A DNA stretch of 64,000 nt from JAHQVK01 sp036788295 (GTDB lineage Bacteria; Myxococcota; Kuafuiibacteriia; Kuafuiibacteriales; Kuafuiibacteriaceae). The translations under genes were made by a program, and so were the position numbers. The notes beneath the pieces were generated by a model that saw only the letters and a list, made by a program, of their open reading frames with translations, was not told the origin of the DNA and ran no database searches. The stretch spans positions 1 to 64,000 of the forward strand of contig DAIQNR010000026.1 of the NCBI GenBank assembly GCA_036788295.1, given 5' to 3'. Below are positions 52,623 through 61,396 of this stretch, piece after piece. Position 1 is the first letter of the stretch, and the number at the start of each line of letters is the position of its first letter.

Positions 52623-54194
52623 CTACGTCCAGGAGCGGGCGAGCCCGGTCGCGGTTCGGTGGGCGAGTCCATAGATGCTGAGCTGCGGGTTCACGCCGCA
52701 GCTCGTCGGGAACACCGAACCATCGATGACGTGGAGGTTCTCCACTTGGTGGTGGCGCAAGTCTTCGGGCCGCACCACGCCGAGCCTCGGGTCGTCGCTC
52801 ATCGCGGCCCCGCCCATCTGGTGGGCGGAGTACACGCCTACCCGGTTTGGACCGTAGGGGGCGTCGTCGAGCCGGGAAAGGTCTTTTTCAGTCCGGATCT
52901 CGATGGGATCGGTGTGAAAACTCAGGACGCGGAGCGCTCCGGTGGCGAGCGCGACCCGGGCGAGCGCTTTTTGGGCCTCGCGAAACGCGGCCCAAGTCTT
53001 CTTTGAGACCACGTAGTCGAGCCTCGGGCGACCGGACGGCAGGATCTCGACCCTCCCCCCTTCTTCGCCGTCGTGGTGGCCGTCGATGGCGAGCGCGAGA
53101 TGGGCGCCAAAGTGGGGCAGGCGCAGCATCGTCTCCCGGTGGTGAACGCCGAGGCCCGGAAAGGCGATGGCCATCAAGAGCGGATAGACCGGCGCGGCCT
53201 CGAGAAAGAAGCCCACCTCGTCGCCCCGGTCCGCGAAGTGGTGGCTTGCTACCCCCTGAGGCGCGCCGTAGTACCCGTCCACCGGGTCTTCGTATTCCGC
53301 CCCCGACGCGATCACCGGGTGCAGGAACGTGCGCCGGCCGAGCCGGTCGTGGGGGTCGGGCGCTGCGGAGCGAAGGAGAAGCGCCGGGGTCCCGATCGCG
53401 CCCGCCGAGACCACGAAGCGCTTCGCCTTGACGGTGAGCGTCGCTCGGGTGGGGGAGATCCCGAACCCGTCGAGGAAATGCGCGGTCAGCGAGCGCACCG
53501 AACCCCCGACGAGCTCGAGCCGGTCCACCGCGCACCGGGAGATCACCGTCGCCCCGGCTTCCATCGCGTCGGGCAGGTAGGTGAGCAGCATCGACTGCTT
53601 GAGGTCCACCGGGCATCCCATGCCGCAGTACCCGGTCATGGCGCAGCCGATGACATTTCGGTGGAGGGTGTCGACCTGCCAGCCCAGGGATTGGCATCCA
53701 TCCCACAACAGCCGGTTGTTGCGGTTGACCTTCTCGAGCGGAATCTTCGCTATCGACAGCCGCTTCTCCACCGCCGAGAAGTGGGGGTCGAGCGTGTTGG
53801 CGTCGAGCCCCGACACCGCGTGGTGGGTTCTCCACCGCTCGAGCGTGGCCTCCGGGGTGCGAAAGCACGTCGTCCAGTTCACCACGGTGGTCCCGCCCAC
53901 CGCTCGGCCCTGAAAGATCGCCACTGATAGATCCTTGGTGGTCCGCTGCGCCCCCTCCTGGTAGAGATTTGGGTAACAATCCGACTCCTTCATCGTGAAG
54001 CGCTCGGACGTGAAATACCCCCCCTCCTCGAGAACCAGCACCCGAAGGCCAGCCTGCGCAAACAGTGCCGCCGCCACCGCGCCGCCCGCCCCCGAGCCGA
54101 CGACGCACACATCTACCTCTACCGATAGATCCCCGTCGAGGGTTTGCCCCTCGACGAGCCCCGGGCTCGACAGCGGGCTCACCGCGGCCTCCAC
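52623..54194 (-). CDS. GMC-family FAD-dependent oxidoreductase
   Basis: A 523-residue oxidoreductase of the GMC/cholesterol-oxidase-like superfamily. The FAD dinucleotide fold is GSGAGGAVAAALFAQAGL (residues about 33-50), followed by VVNWTTCFRTP. The C-terminal signature is HQMGGAAMSDD and the closing VNPQLSIYGLAHR. A Cys-rich loop CAMTGYCGMGC (middle of the chain) is extra. The substrate (alcohol or sterol) is not determinable. GTG start overlaps the Tat-exported partner gene by 16 bases, suggesting a two-subunit enzyme. Confidence 0.9.
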   Translation of the reverse strand: MEAAVSPLSSPGLVEGQTLDGDLSVEVDVCVVGSGAGGAVAAALFAQAGLRVLVLEEGGYFTSERFTMKESDCYPNLYQEGAQRTTKDLSVAIFQGRAVGGTTVVNWTTCFRTPEATLERWRTHHAVSGLDANTLDPHFSAVEKRLSIAKIPLEKVNRNNRLLWDGCQSLGWQVDTLHRNVIGCAMTGYCGMGCPVDLKQSMLLTYLPDAMEAGATVISRCAVDRLELVGGSVRSLTAHFLDGFGISPTRATLTVKAKRFVVSAGAIGTPALLLRSAAPDPHDRLGRRTFLHPVIASGAEYEDPVDGYYGAPQGVASHHFADRGDEVGFFLEAAPVYPLLMAIAFPGLGVHHRETMLRLPHFGAHLALAIDGHHDGEEGGRVEILPSGRPRLDYVVSKKTWAAFREAQKALARVALATGALRVLSFHTDPIEIRTEKDLSRLDDAPYGPNRVGVYSAHQMGGAAMSDDPRLGVVRPEDLRHHQVENLHVIDGSVFPTSCGVNPQLSIYGLAHRTATGLARSWT

Positions 54195-54739
54195 GGCGCC
54201 GCGATTGCGCCCCGGGCGGTGATCGGCGCCGGCTCGGGCTTGTCGAGCGGCGGCCCCGGGTAGCCGGTGGCGAGCGCGTTCTGCAGCTCAGCGTAGTGAA
54301 CGGCGAGGCACAGCTTTCGAAGCGCGTTGCTCGCCCCGCGGAGCTGGTTTTGATCCGAGTGACCCCAGCGCCGGATCGCCTCGTCTTTGGCGGTGTCCTC
54401 CAACTCGGAGAACAGGCGCCAGCTCCCCCGGGTCAAGAGCCCGCTGAGCCCGTTTTCGAGCAGGGCGAGCCCGAGCCGGAGGTCCGCGCGGGCCTCCGGG
54501 CTCACCCGGCGCAGGCTGCCGTCGGCAAGCCAAGCGGTGCGGATCGGGTCGGCCCCCGGAAAATCGAGCACCCGCCCGGCAAAGAGCGCGAGCACCCCGA
54601 AACCTACCCGATCGAGCGAGGCGAGCGCCCCGGGAGGCTCCGGGAGCGCGGTCCCGGACCGAAAGCCGAGCCACGCCCCTGCCCCGGCGGCGGCCGCCGC
54701 CCCCGCGGCGCCCCCCCACAGAAACCTCCTCCGAATCAC
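54179..54739 (-). CDS. Tat-exported small subunit of the GMC enzyme
   Basis: A 186-residue protein starting at the GTG at 54739, which puts a twin-arginine motif (IRRRFLWGG) and an Ala/Gly helix at the N-terminus. The remainder is helical and lacks conserved catalytic residues. It resembles the gluconate-2-dehydrogenase subunit-3 type partners of GMC oxidoreductases. Gene order (this gene first, GMC second, 16-base overlap) supports export of the oxidoreductase piggy-back on this Tat signal. A longer frame to 54814 has no better start. Confidence 0.72.
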   Translation of the reverse strand: MIRRRFLWGGAAGAAAAAGAGAWLGFRSGTALPEPPGALASLDRVGFGVLALFAGRVLDFPGADPIRTAWLADGSLRRVSPEARADLRLGLALLENGLSGLLTRGSWRLFSELEDTAKDEAIRRWGHSDQNQLRGASNALRKLCLAVHYAELQNALATGYPGPPLDKPEPAPITARGAIAAPWRPR

Positions 54740-54822
54740 TCGGGCACGGTGGCGAACTTCGGCGCCGGCGCCAAGCCCGCGGCGACACCGCGATTCGTTC
54801 AGGCCGAGGGTCAAGCGCGAGG

Positions 54823-56013
54823 TCAGGCGCGGAGGGTCGTGCGTAGGGCCGCCACCGCGCCGGCGAGGTCCACCTCATGGCCCAATGCAGCGAGCGCCTC
54901 CCCTACCGCGGTGACCGTGCGCTCGAGCATTTCGGGCTGCGTGGTGCAAAAGCCCATGTGGCCGACCCGAAAGTATTCGCCCTTCATCGCCGGGTGGAGG
55001 CCTCCGGCCACGACCACCCCGCGGCGGCCGATCTCGGCTACGAGCGACGGGCCGAGACCGGGCGGGTAGCGAAGCGCGCTCAGGGTGAAGGCCCGGTCGA
55101 CGGCCGACCGGCACAGGTGCTCGAGCCGGAGCGCCTGCCACGCTCCCTCCATCGCGCAGGCGGCGTGGGCGTGGCGGGCCACCCGAGCGTCCACGCCCAC
55201 TTGGCCCTCGAGCTCATCATCGACGATCTCCGAGAGCGCCACCGCAGCAGCCCGGACGAGGTTCGTGGGCGGGGTCGCAAAATAGCTCGGCTCTCGTCTC
55301 TCGTAGCTGTCCATGACCGGCTTCCAGGACGCGAAATCGAGGTACAGCGGCGGCGGGCTGCCCCGCTTGGCCCGGACCTCGAGCGCCCGTGGGCTCGCGA
55401 CGAGAAAAGCGAGCCCGGCCGGCAGCCCGAGCGCCTTCTGCGAGCCGGTGAGATGCACGTCGACCGTGCCGTCGGCCATCGACAGGGCCTCCCCGGCGGT
55501 GGAGCAGACGCCATCCACGACGGTGAGCGCGCCGGCGGCGTGGGCGAGCGCGGCGACGCCGCCGGCGTCGAGCCGCACCCCGGTCGAAGTATCGACGTGG
55601 GTCACGAACACGACCTTGGGCGCCTCGGCGTCGATCGCCGCCGCGACCGCCGATAGGCCCACCGCCTCGCCCGGAGGCGCCCCCACTTCGGCGACGTCCG
55701 CACCCTGCCGGCGCAGGATCTCCGCCATTCGCCCGGAGAAGTATCCGCTGACGACCACCAGGACCCGGTCGCCGGGCTCGACCAGGTTCGCCGCCGCCAT
55801 CTCCATGGCGAGCGTGCCCGAGCCGGCCACGAGGAACGGAGCCGCGTCGGCCGGCGCCTTCCAAATCGACCGCATGTGACCGAGCGTCGTGCCGAAGGCC
55901 TCCATCAGCGCCGGGGCGAGGTGCCCCGGCGGTGGACCGTCGTGGGCCATTCGAACCGCCGGGGACACCTCCACCGGGCCGGGGATCATGAGCAAGGGCC
56001 GCGTCTCCGCCAT
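54823..56013 (-). CDS. Alanine-glyoxylate-type aminotransferase (class V)
   Basis: A 396-residue PLP-dependent transaminase of the alanine/serine:glyoxylate family. It begins LLMIPGPVEVSPAV, has GSGTLAMEMA, THVDTSTGV, the PLP Lys in GSQKALGLP and FRVGHMGF near the end. The ATG at 56013 gives the complete N-terminus. It would convert glyoxylate to glycine with alanine or serine as donor (or act in a related serine pathway). It lies 83 bases upstream of the Tat/GMC pair on the same strand, a weak operon case. Confidence 0.9.
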   Translation of the reverse strand: MAETRPLLMIPGPVEVSPAVRMAHDGPPPGHLAPALMEAFGTTLGHMRSIWKAPADAAPFLVAGSGTLAMEMAAANLVEPGDRVLVVVSGYFSGRMAEILRRQGADVAEVGAPPGEAVGLSAVAAAIDAEAPKVVFVTHVDTSTGVRLDAGGVAALAHAAGALTVVDGVCSTAGEALSMADGTVDVHLTGSQKALGLPAGLAFLVASPRALEVRAKRGSPPPLYLDFASWKPVMDSYERREPSYFATPPTNLVRAAAVALSEIVDDELEGQVGVDARVARHAHAACAMEGAWQALRLEHLCRSAVDRAFTLSALRYPPGLGPSLVAEIGRRGVVVAGGLHPAMKGEYFRVGHMGFCTTQPEMLERTVTAVGEALAALGHEVDLAGAVAALRTTLRA

Positions 56014-56054
56014 GGCCGGAGTCTGGCGCCGCTTGGCCCGACGGACAACCGGGC

Positions 56055-56975
56055 TCATCCTCCCCCGGTGCCCGCGTCGAACAGGCGAATTCGCCCGATC
56101 GGCGAGGCCTCCCTCATCCACGGGGTCGCCCGGAGCGGAGCGTCGCTCACCCAGCGGAGGGCCAGGCGGATGGGCCGGCGCGAGGAGGCGAGGCGAATGC
56201 GCTCGTAGACGGCGTCGAGCACCGCGCCGCGAAAGGGTTCGTAGAAGTAGAAGAAGGTGCCTCCCTCGTAGTCCACCTCGCGGGCGTCGGCGGCCCGGAT
56301 TACGACATCGAGGCCGAGGGCGGCGCCCGCGGCCTCGGCGGCGGCAACGAGCGCAGGATCGTATTCGACCCCGATCGCCCTCGCTCCCGTGATCCACCGA
56401 ACGAGGAAAAGAACCTTTCCCAGGCCGCATCCGAGGTCGAAGAACACGTCGCCCGGGCCGAGGAGGTCGAAGACCGGCCACAGCTCGTCGATGGGGGAGG
56501 CGTGATACGGTGACAGCTCCCGGTCCGGGACCTTCTCGGGGGCCGGAGGGTCGTGGATTCCGAGCAGCCGATCCACGAACGGATCCCGCTCGAGCACCGG
56601 CTTCGCAGCGACGTCGGCCCGAAAGGCCTGAGGGGTGTAGGTCCCGTCCGCGAGCTGGGCGCGGAGGGGAGCGAACGCTTCTTCCTCGGCCGCACGCAGC
56701 CGAAGAAGCCCGCGCCGGGCGCGGTCACGGAGGGCCTCGGGACCGGTCTCGGCCACCGCCCTCAACCCGAGCCGCGCCCGCTCTCGCTCGAGCAGCGCGC
56801 CCCCCATTTTCGCCTCCGCCGCCGCGAGCTCCCGCTCGAGGACCTCGAGAGGGACGGTCTCACCGGCGTGGTAGCGAAGCGGCCCCTCATGGGCGGCCAA
56901 GGACCGCGCCCGCGCTCGCCCCCGCCCGACCGCCTCGAGCAGCGACCGCTTCTCGTCCACCATGCAAACGAGCAT
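56055..56975 (-). CDS. Class I SAM-dependent methyltransferase-like protein
   Basis: A 306-residue protein. Residues about 1-130 are helical and charged. From about 160 there is a Rossmann methyltransferase: FFDLGCGLGKVLFL (motif I with GxGxG variant), IGVEYDPAL (acidic strand-2 residue) and AADAREVDYEGGTFFYFYEPF (motif III/post-I, first residues only). Methyl acceptor unknown. An ATG four codons in (56963) is an alternative start. It follows the VWA lipoprotein gene on the same strand after 63 bases. Confidence 0.8.
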   Translation of the reverse strand: MLVCMVDEKRSLLEAVGRGRARARSLAAHEGPLRYHAGETVPLEVLERELAAAEAKMGGALLERERARLGLRAVAETGPEALRDRARRGLLRLRAAEEEAFAPLRAQLADGTYTPQAFRADVAAKPVLERDPFVDRLLGIHDPPAPEKVPDRELSPYHASPIDELWPVFDLLGPGDVFFDLGCGLGKVLFLVRWITGARAIGVEYDPALVAAAEAAGAALGLDVVIRAADAREVDYEGGTFFYFYEPFRGAVLDAVYERIRLASSRRPIRLALRWVSDAPLRATPWMREASPIGRIRLFDAGTGGG

Positions 56976-57038
56976 GGCGCAGCCTCGAACCCACGCCTAG
57001 AGCACCGAACCGATGGATCGCTCCCCGAACCCCGCGGG

Positions 57039-58979
57039 TCACTCTCCGACGAACACGAAATCGCCCTCGACGAGGTCGAGCACCGGGCTGTCCGGCTCCC
57101 GGACGTCGGGAGCGACATACCGGACCCGAACCTGCGCCACCGACCACAGCCCGAGGCTGCCGAGCTCGTCCTCCGGGACTTGTCCGAAGTAGACCTCGAC
57201 GTCGTTGTTCCCCGGGCCAAAGCCCCGATCGAGCGTCTCGACCAGGGAGATGTTCGAGACCCGAAGATCGTAACACGTACGCTGATCTCCGGTGACGCCG
57301 GAGGTGACGACGCGGGTGCGCTGGGCCAGCTCCGCCCGCACCCTGGCGTCGTTGGAGGTGACGTCGGTGTGGGCGGAGATCTCGATCCCATTGGGGACGC
57401 CGTCCTGGTCGAGGTCGTCGAGCACGTCGGCGACGAGCACGTTCGTGCCCCGGCGGACCTCGATCCCGTCCGGGATCCCGTCTCCGTCGGTGTCGAACAG
57501 GGTGGAATCGGAGCCGAGCAGCTGCTCCTCGCAGTCGGTCAGCCCGTCGCCGTCTCGATCGACCGTCGGGTCGTCGCAGCCGGGGGGGAGGTTCGGGATG
57601 AAGGGATCGAGCCCGACCGTGCGCAGCAGGTGCTCCACCCGATCGGAGAAGAAGTCCCCGTCGGTGTCGGCGCTCAGGGGATCGAGCGTCCTCCGTACGC
57701 CATCGGCATCGACGCCTTCGATTCGCAGCTCCGCTTCATCGGAGAGCCCGTCGCCGTCGCTGTCCACCCGCAGACCTTCTGCGGTGGGGATCGAGTTTCG
57801 GTTGTCCACGAGGAAGTTCTTGAGCGCGAACCGGCGCTGGGTGCTGCGGTAGTCGATCCGGCTGATGTCGAGCCGGTCCGCGGTACCGAAGCGCTCATAG
57901 CTGCCGGCCGCGGCGAGCGCCATGTCCACCCCGATGGCGGCCATGCGGCACTGCGACAGGCAATCGACCTCGCAGCCATCCTGCCCCTCGCAATCGAGCG
58001 GATAGTTCGGGTCGGAGCAATCCATGTCCTGGCCGTCGCCATCGTTGTCCACCCCATCGAAGCACGATGTCTCGGCCGGCCGACCGCAGTGGGCGACGAC
58101 CACCCCGTTTGGGACCGGGACCTCGAGGCAGGCGGGGCGAGCCGGGTCACCGACGCAGGCCGGGGCGTCCGGATTGCACAGCTCGACGCAGCGGCCGGTG
58201 TCCACCCGGGCGCCCACCTGCACGCAAGTCTGCGCGCCGCAATCCCTGGCCCCGGCCCTCGGGTCGCACGGTCTACCCTCGACCGCCACCGGCTCGAGGT
58301 GGGCGGTGTGAAAGACGAGCTCACCAGCCCCGATCGCGAGCAGCTCGTCCCGGAGGTTTCGCACCGCCTGGGCCAAAAACGCGCGCTCGCAGTCCTCCGG
58401 GGGCGCGGCGAACAGGGCGTCGCAGCGGCTCGGCGGGATCGGCGGGCTCGGGGCGCCGGTCGTCAGATGGACGACGATGTATTTTGTCCTCGACAGCGGC
58501 CCCCGGTCGGCGAGGAACGCGTCCCCCGTGAGCACGCTCCGGGCCAGACCGAGCCCAGCGGCGAGGTCGCGGGCCCCGCCGGCCGTCCGAAGGTCGGTGA
58601 GCGCGGTGTCGAGCAGGCTCTCGTCCCTGGTGAAGCCGGTGTCGCCCCGGGCCTGGGTCTCGGTGACGAGGCTTCGGGCTCGATCCCCGTAGCGGACGAC
58701 GCCGACGCTCAGGAAGCGGTTCGGGAGGTTCTGGGCGAGCACCGCCTCGATCGCCCGGACATGCTCCCCGAACGGGGCCGCCTCCTGCATCGCGCCCGAA
58801 GCATCGACCAGAAACAGGAGCTTCACCGGAAACGCCCGGGCGGCCGGGGTGTCGGTGCAGAGCAGCCCGGTCAGAGTGAGTTTGTCGGCGAGCCTGGGCT
58901 CCTGCCCTACCCGCCCGTACAACGACGCATCGGTGCAGCTGGCGGCGAGCAGGACGAGCGTCCAGGTCCACCGGGACAT
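57039..58979 (-). CDS. VWA-domain lipoprotein with calcium-type repeats
   Basis: A 646-residue exported protein. The lipobox LLAASC makes Cys15 the likely lipid site. A von Willebrand factor A domain (LLFLVDASGAMQ, with a degenerate MIDAS Asp-x-Ser-x-Ala) occupies residues about 50-230. A Cys-rich region (about 240-390) contains 'FDGVDNDGDGQDMDCSD' type turns, and then thrombospondin-type-3-like calcium repeats DSDGDGLSDE, DTDGDFFSD, DRDGDGLTD, DTDGDGIPDG, DLDQDGVPNG. It is probably a surface or spore-coat-type adhesion protein. The same strand carries the glycosyltransferase 13 bases away. Confidence 0.88.
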   Translation of the reverse strand: MSRWTWTLVLLAASCTDASLYGRVGQEPRLADKLTLTGLLCTDTPAARAFPVKLLFLVDASGAMQEAAPFGEHVRAIEAVLAQNLPNRFLSVGVVRYGDRARSLVTETQARGDTGFTRDESLLDTALTDLRTAGGARDLAAGLGLARSVLTGDAFLADRGPLSRTKYIVVHLTTGAPSPPIPPSRCDALFAAPPEDCERAFLAQAVRNLRDELLAIGAGELVFHTAHLEPVAVEGRPCDPRAGARDCGAQTCVQVGARVDTGRCVELCNPDAPACVGDPARPACLEVPVPNGVVVAHCGRPAETSCFDGVDNDGDGQDMDCSDPNYPLDCEGQDGCEVDCLSQCRMAAIGVDMALAAAGSYERFGTADRLDISRIDYRSTQRRFALKNFLVDNRNSIPTAEGLRVDSDGDGLSDEAELRIEGVDADGVRRTLDPLSADTDGDFFSDRVEHLLRTVGLDPFIPNLPPGCDDPTVDRDGDGLTDCEEQLLGSDSTLFDTDGDGIPDGIEVRRGTNVLVADVLDDLDQDGVPNGIEISAHTDVTSNDARVRAELAQRTRVVTSGVTGDQRTCYDLRVSNISLVETLDRGFGPGNNDVEVYFGQVPEDELGSLGLWSVAQVRVRYVAPDVREPDSPVLDLVEGDFVFVGE

Positions 58980-58992
58980 GCGGGGGAGGCTA

Positions 58993-60267
58993 TCACCCCG
59001 TCGCTCCCAGCGCGACGGGCGAAGCCAGCGCCGCCTCGGTTGCGTCGATGATGAGCTTCGAGCGGTGCTCGAAGACCGCCTTCGACGTGTATTGGGCGCC
59101 ATCCCGGGCGGCCCGGCGCTGCAGGTCGGCGAGCGCGGGGCGGTCCGCGGCGAGCTCGGCGAGCAGGGCTCCGAGCGCGGCCGGGTCCCGCATCGGCGCC
59201 ATGCGTCCGCCCCCGTGCTTCGACACGAGGTGCCGGGCTCGGGCGATGTCGTAGCCGACGATCGGCGTCCCCAGATTCAAGGCTTCGAGCTGGATCCGCG
59301 CCGATTCGCGGGTGACGTGGGTGAACACCACGAGGTCGGCCCGGTGCAGGGCCTCGACGACCCGCTCCCGATCCTGGACGAACCCGGGCAGCGAAATCCG
59401 GTCCTCGAGGCCCAAGCTCGCGACGAGGGCCCTCGCCTGTCGCTCGAGCGGTCCGGAGCCGAGCCACTCGGCCCGAACGTCCGCGCCCGTTTGCACCGCG
59501 TGATGGACCGCCCGGATCCAGTCGAGAGGCGCCTTGTCCTCGGACAGCCGTCCGGCGTACGCGACGCGGAGGTCCCGGCGGCCGAGCACCCCCTGCGCCT
59601 TATCCTCCACCCGCGACGGGGAAAGCAGGTCGTGGGCCGGAAGGTGGATGTCCTCGACCTCATGGGAGTTCGGGTTGTAGCCGCGGTACGCCTCGAGCGT
59701 GTCCACGCCGTGGTTCAGCACCACCGCCGCCTTCGGGATGAGATAGCGGTCGGAGGCGATGCGCGGCACCGAATCGGCGAGAAACCGCAATTTCTCCTTC
59801 ATTGTCCGGGCCCGGGTCCAGCCGACGTCCCCTTCGACGAGCTCGAGCCACAGCGTGAACGGACGGCCCCGCTTCGCCGCCACCTCGGCGGCGAGCCGCC
59901 CCCAGTCCCCGAGGTAGCCGGCGAAGCTGTGGCAGACGTAGCGATGCCCGGCGTCGAGCGCGGCCAGCGTCGCGCGGACTTTGGGCCGAGCACCGAGGTA
60001 GCTCCGCAGGGACCACGCGGCCGGGAGCGGGACGAAGCGGACCCGCTTGGAATCGACGGCCTCCTCCACCGGGATCCACTCTCCGGGGAGCGACCCTCCG
60101 AGCTCGGGCGGCTCGAGGACCGTCGCGACGGTGAGCCGCTCGAAGTGATCGAGCCACCGCTCGATTCCGTGGCACGCCTGGGACTCCAGGGTCAGACGTC
60201 GCTCGTCCCCCCGGAATCGAACCTGGACGGTCAGCAGCAAGCTGCGGTCGTCGGCCACCGAGACCAT
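58993..60267 (-). CDS. GT4-type glycosyltransferase
   Basis: A 424-residue retaining glycosyltransferase with GT-B fold. The C-terminal half shows VAYAGRLSEDKAPLDWI, the GSGPLERQARAL binding segment and ESARIQLEALNLGTPIVGYD, the EX7E-type nucleotide-sugar motif. The start is placed at the ATG at 60267, as the frame upstream has only a TTG at 60306. Acceptor sugar or lipid unknown. It is 13 bases from the VWA lipoprotein gene, so a surface-modification link is possible but unproven. Confidence 0.8.
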   Translation of the reverse strand: MVSVADDRSLLLTVQVRFRGDERRLTLESQACHGIERWLDHFERLTVATVLEPPELGGSLPGEWIPVEEAVDSKRVRFVPLPAAWSLRSYLGARPKVRATLAALDAGHRYVCHSFAGYLGDWGRLAAEVAAKRGRPFTLWLELVEGDVGWTRARTMKEKLRFLADSVPRIASDRYLIPKAAVVLNHGVDTLEAYRGYNPNSHEVEDIHLPAHDLLSPSRVEDKAQGVLGRRDLRVAYAGRLSEDKAPLDWIRAVHHAVQTGADVRAEWLGSGPLERQARALVASLGLEDRISLPGFVQDRERVVEALHRADLVVFTHVTRESARIQLEALNLGTPIVGYDIARARHLVSKHGGGRMAPMRDPAALGALLAELAADRPALADLQRRAARDGAQYTSKAVFEHRSKLIIDATEAALASPVALGATG

Positions 60268-60403
60268 GACGCACGATACCAGGTCCGGTTCGTCGGTTTG
60301 GGGCAATGCACGACGGCCGCCCGTAGACGCTCCAAAGCCGAGATCGTCCGGGCCCTGGAGGACGCGCCTCGTAGACAGCCCGGATGTGCCGTAGGCTCTT
60401 CGC

Positions 60404-61375
60404 GTGCGTCGCTGGTTGCCGCTCGCCGCTGTCGCCCTCGCCTGTGGCGAAGACCTCGGTCCTGCCGACGTGGGGCCGGGGGACGCTTCGGTCCCGGTGT
60501 GGACGGTGATGCCGTCCCCGAGCGAAGGGCAGCTGCTCGGCGTTCATGGGCGGACATCGACCGAGGCCTTCGCCGTCGGGTGGGACGGGCTCGCGATCCG
60601 CTTCGACGGGCGGGCCTGGTCCCTCGAGACGACGACGGCGACGGTGCCGCTCACCGACGTCGCCGCCGCCCCAGAGCCGTCGGGGCCGGTGTTCGCGGTC
60701 GGCTGGGGAGGCACGGTGCTCATCCGGGACGATGGGCAGTGGATCCCGGCCCCCCGGACCTCGAGCACCACCGCCGACCTGTTCGGGGTGCACCTCGTCG
60801 CCGCCGACGATGGGCTCGCGGTCGGCGACCGGGGGACGGTGCTCGCCTGGGACGGGATGGCGTGGCGGGACGTCGATTTTCAGGTGGAGAGCGAGCTGAG
60901 CGGCGAGCTCGTGCGGCCGCGCACGACCTTGGCAGGCGTCTGGTCGGCCGACGGCCGCCGCTGGTACCTGACCGGCGCCGGGGGCGCGAGTTTTCGCAGC
61001 CAAAACCGGCTCGCCCGGTTCGAGGCCCTCGACACGAGGGAGAGCGTCCCGCTGCGCGGGGTGTGGGGCACCGGCGGCGCGGTGTACGCGGTCGGGCTCG
61101 AGGGCATCGTCCTGCGGTTCGACAACCGGTGGCGCCGCACCGAAAACCCGCTCCCCGACGCGTTTCTGTTCGGGATCGGGGGCCAGAGCGAAGCCGACCT
61201 CACCGTCGTCGGCTGGCGAGGCACGATCGGCCGCCGCGTCGGGGGCGAGTGGCGGCTCGAGTCGGCAGAGCGGCAGGTTGACCTGCGGGATCTCTGGGTG
61301 GACCCGGAGACCGGGGCCGCGTTCGCGGTCGGGGCGAGAGGCACGATCCTGACCCGCACCTCGACCTCCTCTTGA
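60404..61375 (+). CDS. Propeller-like lipoprotein
   Basis: A 323-residue exported lipoprotein with lipobox AVALACGED (Cys14). The mature part has five or six repeats of the form '.AVGW.G....DG..W' (FAVGWDGLAIRFDG, FAVGWGGTVLIRDDG, AVGDRGTVLAWDG, YAVGLEGIVLRFD, TVVGWRGTIGRRV), as in beta-propellers of the photosystem-assembly/WD-like kind. GTG start at 60404. Function unknown. Divergent from the glycosyltransferase across 136 bases. Confidence 0.75.
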   Translation: MRRWLPLAAVALACGEDLGPADVGPGDASVPVWTVMPSPSEGQLLGVHGRTSTEAFAVGWDGLAIRFDGRAWSLETTTATVPLTDVAAAPEPSGPVFAVGWGGTVLIRDDGQWIPAPRTSSTTADLFGVHLVAADDGLAVGDRGTVLAWDGMAWRDVDFQVESELSGELVRPRTTLAGVWSADGRRWYLTGAGGASFRSQNRLARFEALDTRESVPLRGVWGTGGAVYAVGLEGIVLRFDNRWRRTENPLPDAFLFGIGGQSEADLTVVGWRGTIGRRVGGEWRLESAERQVDLRDLWVDPETGAAFAVGARGTILTRTSTSS

Positions 61376-61396
61376 AGCTCGGCCACCGACGGACGG

